Origin: Candidatus Pacearchaeota archaeon
GTDB taxonomy: Archaea; Nanoarchaeota; Nanoarchaeia; Pacearchaeales; GW2011-AR1
Assembly (NCBI GenBank): GCA_002690445.1
Contig: NZER01000507.1
Span: 1 to 8,123 of the forward strand
Length of the DNA stretch: 8,123 nt
Direction: 5' to 3'
The notes under the pieces were generated by a model that did not search any database, was not told the origin of the DNA, and was given only the letters and a program-made list of their open reading frames with translations. Of this stretch, positions 1 to 5,250 are shown piece after piece. Position numbers and translations under genes: made by a program. Each line of letters begins with the position of its first letter. Position 1 is the first letter of the stretch.

Positions 1-169
1 CTTGCAGTTTCGTTGTTAGCGCGTCCATGCGCTTTTCTGTTGCCTTCTCCAAGCACTGCAGCCGATATTCTACGGATCCGCCGTTGGCCTTCTGCATCCC
101 CTTTTCGACGAGCTTAACCAGCGCCAGTACAACGCCAACCAAAGCCGCTGTAGTTGCGCTGTCTTCCAT
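1..169 (-). CDS. Small membrane protein with coiled-coil region, possible lysis protein (3' end cut by window)
   Basis: This is a partial gene: 56 residues are visible, beginning MEDSATTAAL, and the frame stays open to the window edge. Residues 6 to 20 form one hydrophobic helix (TTAALVGVVLALVKL). The rest is a charged, probably coiled-coil helix rich in Glu, Lys and Arg (about residues 34 to 56). The ATG start shares one base with the TAA stop of the tail-fibre gene (TAATG), and a GGAG Shine-Dalgarno lies 8 bases upstream inside that gene, so translation is probably coupled. One N-terminal membrane helix followed by a charged helix fits an Rz-like spanin or a small holin, and a lysis gene directly after the tail fibre is common in phages (T7 gp17.5/gp18). 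No family-specific motif is visible. It could also be another small membrane-anchored virion protein. The gene itself is well supported; the function is a guess. Confidence 0.75.
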   Translation of the reverse strand, partial: MEDSATTAALVGVVLALVKLVEKGMQKANGGSVEYRLQCLEKATEKRMDALTTKLQ

Positions 170-1251
170 TACTCGTTCTCCAGTGCCTCTACCTTTGCGG
201 CTAATTCGATAATGGCCGAATGAAGCATCCCGATATACGGCATCGTGCTGATACCCGTAGGGGCACCGTCACTGTCGTGAGCAATCAATTCGGGCAAGTG
301 TTCTGCCGTTGCCTCACCATCAGCCACCAGGCCAATACGCTTCTTTTGCCATTTTGGTTCCTGGCGCATACCGACACGTTTTGTTTCACACCATGTATCA
401 ATCCAGGTCTTCATCTCGCCTTCCGGCATATCGTAAAGCGCCTTGTTTCGGTGCGAATTTGATTCGGGGAAATACGCATCCCACTGAGGGCATTGGCGCT
501 CATAAACCGCTTCTCTGGCTTCGGTAGCCTTCTCTACTATGATTTCCTCACCAGTCTCATCATCAGTTTCATAGACAGCCTCTTTTGCTTCAACGGCTTC
601 TGCAACCAAAACATCCTCACCGAAGCGCTCAAAGACAGCGGCCTTAATCTCATCTGCCGAGATGAAGGGTAAGGGATTCCACTGCTTCGGTGAGCAAGCC
701 ACAAGATTTGAAAGATATCCTGGAGCACTGTCGATGTTCTCTTTGTAGGCAGCAAGCGAGTGGGTGTCATACCCGTCAGCAATCATGTTGCCGCCACCCT
801 GATTTACGTCAAGAAGCTGACCTGGGGCGGTTGTCCCAAGCCCAAGGTTACCGTTCGTATCGAGAACAAGCTTCGGGGCAGTTAAGGCATCGTTCGCATT
901 GTCAAAAACAAGGGATGTGTTGCTTGCCGGAATACCAAAGCGCCAGCCAGCGCTACCCGCAGATTCCATTTTAATATTGCATAACCCGGCGCTGCCTTTT
1001 GTCATGTGTAGTATGGCGTCTAGGCTTGATTCCCCAATGCCAACGCGGTCAGTACCACCGTCAATAAAAAGCATGCTAGCATTGCCATCGGTTTCAACCC
1101 GGAAGTCTACATCGTCTGAATCCTCATTAATGATTATTTCACCATCCTTGATGGTAATCTGGTCATCGTTGCTGGAACTCTGATCATCCACTCCCGCGTG
1201 AACAGAACTGCCAGGTCCAGTACCTTCGCTCTTAGTATGAAATCCGCTCAT
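169..1251 (-). CDS. Tail fibre/spike protein with S74-type intramolecular chaperone domain
   Basis: A 360-residue protein, probably a short trimeric tail fibre or spike. Residues 30 to 160 carry beta-rich modules with the VGIG (70-73) and LGLG (136-139) motifs that recur in phage fibres ending in a Peptidase_S74 domain. From residue 165 the sequence SLAAYKENI matches the family's usual S-x4-K-x-N/D-I cleavage motif, with Ser165 and Lys170 in the positions of the catalytic pair. The expected cut between His164 and Ser165 would release a 196-residue chaperone. The C-terminal part (KRIGLVAD from 304, then LPELI, then a heptad-like helix at 343 to 358) is the conserved end of the domain. Between the two halves sits an unusually long segment, about residues 190 to 303, containing an acidic duplicated motif. 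The ATG has AGGAG 6 bases upstream. The short N-terminal part implies a small fibre or one attached to another protein. Call confident for S74; exact virion position unknown. Confidence 0.88.
   Translation of the reverse strand: MSGFHTKSEGTGPGSSVHAGVDDQSSSNDDQITIKDGEIIINEDSDDVDFRVETDGNASMLFIDGGTDRVGIGESSLDAILHMTKGSAGLCNIKMESAGSAGWRFGIPASNTSLVFDNANDALTAPKLVLDTNGNLGLGTTAPGQLLDVNQGGGNMIADGYDTHSLAAYKENIDSAPGYLSNLVACSPKQWNPLPFISADEIKAAVFERFGEDVLVAEAVEAKEAVYETDDETGEEIIVEKATEAREAVYERQCPQWDAYFPESNSHRNKALYDMPEGEMKTWIDTWCETKRVGMRQEPKWQKKRIGLVADGEATAEHLPELIAHDSDGAPTGISTMPYIGMLHSAIIELAAKVEALENE
178..181 (-). promoter_or_regulatory. Ribosome binding site for the small membrane protein gene
   Basis: GGAG on the minus strand, 8 bases before the ATG ending at 169. 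It lies within the last codons of the tail-fibre gene and supports reinitiation at the TAATG junction. Confidence 0.6.
499..594 (-). repeat. Duplicated acidic motif inside the S74 domain
   Basis: VEAKEAVYE (residues 220-228, bases 568-594) and TEAREAVYE (residues 243-251, bases 499-525) are two copies spaced 23 residues apart, separated by an acidic linker (ETDDETGEEIIVEK). The codons have diverged while the amino acids are kept, suggesting an old duplication under selection. Probably a surface helix or helical hairpin inserted in the chaperone. Confidence 0.65.
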
Positions 1252-1257
1252 AGTATT

Positions 1258-1262
1258 CTCCT
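1258..1262 (-). promoter_or_regulatory. Ribosome binding site for the tail fibre gene
   Basis: AGGAG on the minus strand, 6 bases before the ATG ending at 1251, in the 14-base gap between the two genes. It fixes the start of the tail-fibre gene. Confidence 0.8.
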
Positions 1263-1265
1263 ATT

Positions 1266-1727
1266 TTAAATCTTACCCAAGTTGACTTCTATTGAGTAAG
1301 AATCACCTGCCGCGCCACTCGCGAGAGTAGGGGTATTGATTCTGAAATATTTGTAGTTAATCGGGAAATCTACCGCAAAGTTAATGCTCGCATCACCAGT
1401 AGCCTTTGAATAAGAAAGGGTGGACAAGGTTGCCGTTCCCGAACTTGTCGATGCAGTCTGGAGAGGATAAGCAGTAGACTCATCGTTAGATATATCAATA
1501 CCAAAGGTAAAGTTTGTCGCAGTACTGCCACTCCCTTCCGTTGCGTTTGTAACAGTAACTAAGACTGTAGCCTGATTGAATCCCGCACAGGGAATCCAGC
1601 TACTATTTGCCGTAGTGTTTCCTGCCTTGGATGATACACCAATATCGGAAGCTGATTTGTTTACCCACACTGATAATCTTCGTGGTGTGGCTTGCGAAAT
1701 ATCGTCGCTATGTTCTCCGAGTGCCAT
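1266..1727 (-). CDS. Ser/Thr-rich probable beta-structured virion protein, unknown function
   Basis: A 153-residue protein beginning MALGEHSDDI. I do not recognise a named family. It is rich in Ser, Thr, Ala and Gly, with alternating hydrophobic stretches typical of beta strands (QATVLVTVT at 52-60, FTFGIDIS at 73-80, INFAVDFPINYKYFRI at 115-130, SYSIEVNL at 143-150). It has no signal peptide, no membrane helix and only one cysteine (Cys47). The ending, in which a strand with an aromatic-Arg-Ile core is followed by a final D-x-Y-x-I-x-V strand, looks like a small jelly-roll or Ig-like fold of the kind used in capsid decoration or tail adaptor proteins. Its place directly before the tail fibre suggests it may be a fibre partner or adaptor. 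AGGAG lies 6 bases before the ATG, and the gap to the previous stop is 9 bases. Certain as a gene; role inferred from composition and context only. Confidence 0.85.
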   Translation of the reverse strand: MALGEHSDDISQATPRRLSVWVNKSASDIGVSSKAGNTTANSSWIPCAGFNQATVLVTVTNATEGSGSTATNFTFGIDISNDESTAYPLQTASTSSGTATLSTLSYSKATGDASINFAVDFPINYKYFRINTPTLASGAAGDSYSIEVNLGKI

Positions 1728-1733
1728 TTCTTT

Positions 1734-1738
1734 CTCCT
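1734..1738 (-). promoter_or_regulatory. Ribosome binding site overlapping the upstream stop codon
   Basis: AGGAG, 6 bases before the ATG ending at 1727. Its first bases belong to the TAG stop codon (1737-1739) of the preceding gene, reading TAGGAGAAAGAAATG. A ribosome ending the first gene sits on the start site of the next. Confidence 0.8.
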
Positions 1739-2387
1739 ATGTATTTCTACGCTGCTCTACAGCGTATGATCCTGCTAGTTGTGTTGCAGGAAACCGACCC
1801 TCTACCCACTGTGGCTGAGACTTCGGTCCTGGTTTTTCTTCTTCGTCTTCCTTTTCGTAAGTCTTAGCCAATGCTCCAACGATAAGAGGATTCATAACCT
1901 CAACGCCGATAAGAGAACCAACAAGTTCCTTCTCTTGTTGAGGCATGTTCTTTGACATTTCTGGATCATTCATACGAGTAATAAACTCGAAGGCAAGACT
2001 TTGTGCTTGGTCTGGATAAAATTCATTAAAGGCATCAATCTCATTTTGAGTCAAAGTTCCATTGTAAAGACCTCGCATAATTACTCCACTCCCATACTCA
2101 AGAACAGCCAGTCTTTCTCCTACCTTTTGAACCTCAGAGTCAGGAGGCATTATTTCCTCGCTGAATAAGTTCTCCTTAATGACAGGAGCATCATCAATAA
2201 TCTTAATTGCCTTGGTGATATATCCATCAAATTGCTCTCGCATTGCATCGTACATACCTTGGTCAATCTTAAACTCCCGGGAAGCTTGATCAATCAGGGC
2301 TTGCTTATTCTCTGGGACTTTCAATTGCCCAAATATCGTTCGAGCATTTTTGAATTCCTCTACTGTAAATTTATCGGCCCCAGCCAT
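1737..2387 (-). CDS. Helical phage protein of unknown function, coupled to the large hydrophobic protein
   Basis: A 216-residue protein beginning MAGADKFTVE. It is predicted to be mostly helical, with charged helices at 7 to 65 and 84 to 175, then an acidic patch (EKEDEEEK, 178-185) and a Pro/Gly-rich, probably disordered tail to residue 216. No membrane helix or signal peptide is seen. Residues 108 to 131 contain a pattern (Y-N-G-T-L-T, then FYPDQAQSL) resembling, from memory, a G-x-L-T then Y-P segment near the C-terminus of some very large phage internal proteins; this is a recollection, not a search. The ATG overlaps the TAA of the 949-residue gene (TAATG) and is preceded by a perfect AGGAGG 7 bases upstream. 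Coupling implies the two products are made in fixed ratio and may act together, for example as partners in the ejection apparatus. Gene certain, function unknown. Confidence 0.88.
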   Translation of the reverse strand: MAGADKFTVEEFKNARTIFGQLKVPENKQALIDQASREFKIDQGMYDAMREQFDGYITKAIKIIDDAPVIKENLFSEEIMPPDSEVQKVGERLAVLEYGSGVIMRGLYNGTLTQNEIDAFNEFYPDQAQSLAFEFITRMNDPEMSKNMPQQEKELVGSLIGVEVMNPLIVGALAKTYEKEDEEEKPGPKSQPQWVEGRFPATQLAGSYAVEQRRNT

Positions 2388-5236
2388 TATTCTTCCTCCT
2401 CATAGGTCTTAAGATCTGCTTTCTCAATAATTGCCTTCTTCATCTTTTTGCCTGTCACATAGTCAGCAATAAACCTAGATGTGAAGATACTGGGAAATTG
2501 ACCATACTTATCGCCACCAGGTCCAATGTATGAAAGACGATTGATGCCTGGGTATTTTCCTGCCTTATTTAACCATGTAAAATATCTATCAACCTGACCT
2601 GTTATGAACTGATCGAATTCATTACCGGCAATAAAGAACTTGTTTATCGTAGCCATAGCTCTTCCGGGGTTAACCATACTATCGTACATGAATTTACCAC
2701 CACCAGCAGCCACGCCCAGTGCTATAGAGGTATCTGCGTCCATCCCTAATGCAGAAGCACCAAGGCCAACCGCCGCCCCAGATCCAATACTCCATGGCAT
2801 TAGAGACCTATTGCCAGCTGCTAAAGATAGCTGATTGTCTGCATTCATAATTGCTGACCATTCAAGCGCATCAGCCATCTTTGTTTTCATTAGCGTTATG
2901 TGTCGAGCTATCTCAAGTCTTGAATCTTTTGCTACACTGAGGGCATCATCTATCGCTCCCGGAAGTCCTGGTGCAAGATCGGTTCGACTCATATCGTAGT
3001 TCTTTTTAAAGTAGTCGAAGAGTGCTTTATTCTTTCTTGCATATTCGAGCAGCATCTTTGCTGAGTGTTCTTTGTCGGCATGATTGATATTGCGTAAAAG
3101 AGTTTCGACTTTACCAAGGTCAATTCTGTTTGCATCAGGAAACTGTTCTACCGACACTGCAAACTTGTCTGTAAGCTTTTGATGCTGCACATCCCTCGCT
3201 CTCAGCAAGGAGTTTACAAAAGCTTTTTTCTTAGACATGTGACCAAATGCCGTAGGTCCGCCATTGATTGACCACGTTCTTCCAGTGTTCGTAAGCATCT
3301 CGGTGATTTGCAACTTAAGACTATCGGCCCACTTTTGCGTGATATCATCAACAGGTATCGTTCCATCTGTAATAGATGCCTGAACTCTTGCGGATAACCG
3401 CTCTAGCCGAACAAATGTGTCAGTAATAAAGTCTGTAGCACGCTCGCTGAGCATGCCTTTCCTCGCACCAGAGGTGCCAACAACTCCTGGGGCAAATTTC
3501 CAATCATCGATAGATAAGTGTGCAAGGATAAATTGCTGCTCTGGGATCATTCCTGCACCATGTTTACCATACTTCTTGGTCCAGTTCTCAAAATCAGCCA
3601 ATCTGCCTGCTTGGGTTGGCTCATTGAGCCATTCCCGAAAGCGCTTACCAATTTCTTGCATCTCTTTTTCGGCGGCATCAGTACCTTGTTGGCCAAGTTT
3701 ATAGAAATCCTTAATCTGTTTAACAAAAGGAGTTCCTCTAACCCAATGAAGGACAGAATTCTCGATGGCATCCAGGTCTGCAATAATCCCCTCTAACTCA
3801 TCAGCAGCAGCATGCTGTAACTGTGTTGGCATCTTCAAAGGGTCTTCAGGCTTAAGCTCTCTTTGGGCATCTGCAAGAAGTCTTTGTGTCTGGAGTCTTA
3901 ATTTGGGAATAAATCCCATAGAGACTCCTGCCTCTTTTGATGCAAAGTTTCCACTGATCATTTGATCTGCAAGAACGAAAGGATTTGCAGCTCCGTCAGC
4001 ATTAGCGGGAATATGACCTACCCACCTCTTAACAACACCTACTGCGTGACCTACCTGGTCTGCCGCCCTAATGAGCCTTTGGTTATCCATCGCTCCTTTC
4101 ATCATGTCAGCAGTCTTTTTAACCATTTTATTTAGCTGAGCAGTAAATTTAGCCATTTGCCTACCGGCACTCTTTTGCAAGTGTGCTGTCGTAAACTTCT
4201 CTGCAATGTTGATTGCTTTTTTTGAGTTGGCAAATATGGTGTCAGGGTTCATAGCAGATGCACCCGAGGCTATTGTTTTTGCCATGTCCCTAGCAAGGAC
4301 AGATTCCATTGCGAATCTTACCGGATAAGCTCCTGCCTTCCGAACACCTTCAGCGACCTTGAGTCCTAAGCCTAGTGTTCCGTGGAGAATGCCGGGGATA
4401 GCAATACCCAGTCCGGTTCCCATCCCCATCTGAAGTCCGTATGAGGTTGCAACATCACCCCAAGATCTTCCTTCAAGCTTATCGTTGATTGCCTGTGGCA
4501 GTCCGTAACCAGCAGAATATATAAGAGCCTCAGTGCCAAGACTGCCTACTCGGGGTAAAAGACCTCTCCATGCTGATTTTTTTAATTGCTCTTCAGCAGC
4601 ATTCTTAAGTACCCAGCTCCCGATTCTTTCTTCTACTTCTCCCCCTAGTTGTCTTACGACGTTAGGAGCTCCTGCTGCCAGTGTTCTGAATGGTGATTTT
4701 TTGGCCTGCTTCATAAGCGTCTTTAGGCCAAGTCTATGTAATGGTTTACCCGCGAGCCCTACTGACAACGCTCCAGTTTTAGGTGCTGCTGCTAATGCTG
4801 CAATCGTCGTAAGGATATCAGAAGCCATCATGTAGCCAGGATTGGCATCCATGATACCGGCGAGAGAAGGCTCATCTGAATACGCTTCATCCATGAGAGC
4901 CATGGCACCAGGAAGAATTCCTACTGATAACGCTCCGGCAACTCCTAGTGCTGCGGCAGTTCCTTGACGATCACTATAGTCAAACTTATTTAACCAATGG
5001 TTTAATTCATCTGGATCTAGATAAGTTCCACTATGGCTTAAAATAGATTCTCTCGCCTCTTCTCTGGTCTGCTCGTAGACCATCCCAATACCTTTTGGGT
5101 CCTTGGGGTCAACTACATGAATAGGAACTTTCTCTTCATCAAACTCATACATGCCTGACTTGAGATACTCGTACATTTCGGCTTTATCGAGATCCGGCGT
5201 AAGGCTGTCAGTATCGTAATGATAGAGTTTGGTCAC
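2387..5236 (-). CDS. Large phage protein with hydrophobic segments, candidate DNA-ejection (internal virion) protein
   Basis: A 949-residue protein starting at GTG, supported by TAGGAAG just upstream, 12 bases after the previous stop. I recognise no enzymatic motif. Residues 1 to 90 are acidic and soluble. Glycine/alanine-rich hydrophobic segments follow at about 92-115, 138-162 and 262-292 (GMGTGLGIAIPGILHG type, with close small-residue spacing that favours helix packing in membranes). Residues 310 to 800 are long amphipathic and basic helices, probably alpha-helical repeats. A further hydrophobic Gly/Ala stretch lies at 813-846 (IGSGAAVGLGASALG), followed by a basic C-terminal region and EEEE. 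There is no signal peptide. Large size, soluble helices plus membrane-seeking segments and a place between a peptidoglycan hydrolase and a tail fibre match the internal or ejection proteins of podoviruses (T7 gp15/gp16 type). A tape-measure role is the main alternative. Gene certain, role inferred. Confidence 0.85.
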   Translation of the reverse strand: MTKLYHYDTDSLTPDLDKAEMYEYLKSGMYEFDEEKVPIHVVDPKDPKGIGMVYEQTREEARESILSHSGTYLDPDELNHWLNKFDYSDRQGTAAALGVAGALSVGILPGAMALMDEAYSDEPSLAGIMDANPGYMMASDILTTIAALAAAPKTGALSVGLAGKPLHRLGLKTLMKQAKKSPFRTLAAGAPNVVRQLGGEVEERIGSWVLKNAAEEQLKKSAWRGLLPRVGSLGTEALIYSAGYGLPQAINDKLEGRSWGDVATSYGLQMGMGTGLGIAIPGILHGTLGLGLKVAEGVRKAGAYPVRFAMESVLARDMAKTIASGASAMNPDTIFANSKKAINIAEKFTTAHLQKSAGRQMAKFTAQLNKMVKKTADMMKGAMDNQRLIRAADQVGHAVGVVKRWVGHIPANADGAANPFVLADQMISGNFASKEAGVSMGFIPKLRLQTQRLLADAQRELKPEDPLKMPTQLQHAAADELEGIIADLDAIENSVLHWVRGTPFVKQIKDFYKLGQQGTDAAEKEMQEIGKRFREWLNEPTQAGRLADFENWTKKYGKHGAGMIPEQQFILAHLSIDDWKFAPGVVGTSGARKGMLSERATDFITDTFVRLERLSARVQASITDGTIPVDDITQKWADSLKLQITEMLTNTGRTWSINGGPTAFGHMSKKKAFVNSLLRARDVQHQKLTDKFAVSVEQFPDANRIDLGKVETLLRNINHADKEHSAKMLLEYARKNKALFDYFKKNYDMSRTDLAPGLPGAIDDALSVAKDSRLEIARHITLMKTKMADALEWSAIMNADNQLSLAAGNRSLMPWSIGSGAAVGLGASALGMDADTSIALGVAAGGGKFMYDSMVNPGRAMATINKFFIAGNEFDQFITGQVDRYFTWLNKAGKYPGINRLSYIGPGGDKYGQFPSIFTSRFIADYVTGKKMKKAIIEKADLKTYEEEE
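2395..2400 (-). promoter_or_regulatory. Perfect AGGAGG ribosome binding site inside the upstream gene
   Basis: AGGAGG, 7 bases before the ATG ending at 2387. It is encoded by the Glu codons (GAG GAG GAA GAA) that end the 949-residue protein, so the poly-Glu tail of that protein doubles as the strongest Shine-Dalgarno in the window. Confidence 0.85.
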
Positions 5237-5246
5237 AGTATTGGCT

Positions 5247-5250
5247 TCCT
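5247..5250 (-). promoter_or_regulatory. Ribosome binding site supporting the GTG start
   Basis: AGGA (within TAGGAAG, 5245-5251) lies 10 bases before the GTG ending at 5236. The TAG stop of the preceding gene (5249-5251) forms part of it. No ATG occurs close by, and the next in-frame Met is residue 21, so GTG is the preferred start. Confidence 0.6.

Larger units (their letters stand above)
172..759 (-). other. Peptidase_S74-like chaperone (ICA) domain
   Basis: Encodes residues 165 to 360 of the tail fibre. In this family the domain guides trimer folding and then cuts itself off through a Ser/Lys dyad. The serine codon (TCG, 757-759) and lysine codon (AAA, 742-744) are five residues apart, as expected. 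The usual Asp after the serine is Leu here and the two Arg are Ala-Ala, so the motif is divergent although the dyad is kept. Confidence 0.8.

Noticed and set aside
499..594. EAVYE repeats as a possible CRISPR-like or mobile repeat.
   Set aside because: Only two copies, in frame, diverged at DNA level and part of a continuous protein.
5237..5248. Gap between the two giant genes as a possible promoter or terminator.
   Set aside because: Only 12 bases long, filled by the Shine-Dalgarno region. The other gaps (1252-1265, 1728-1736) are also too short.
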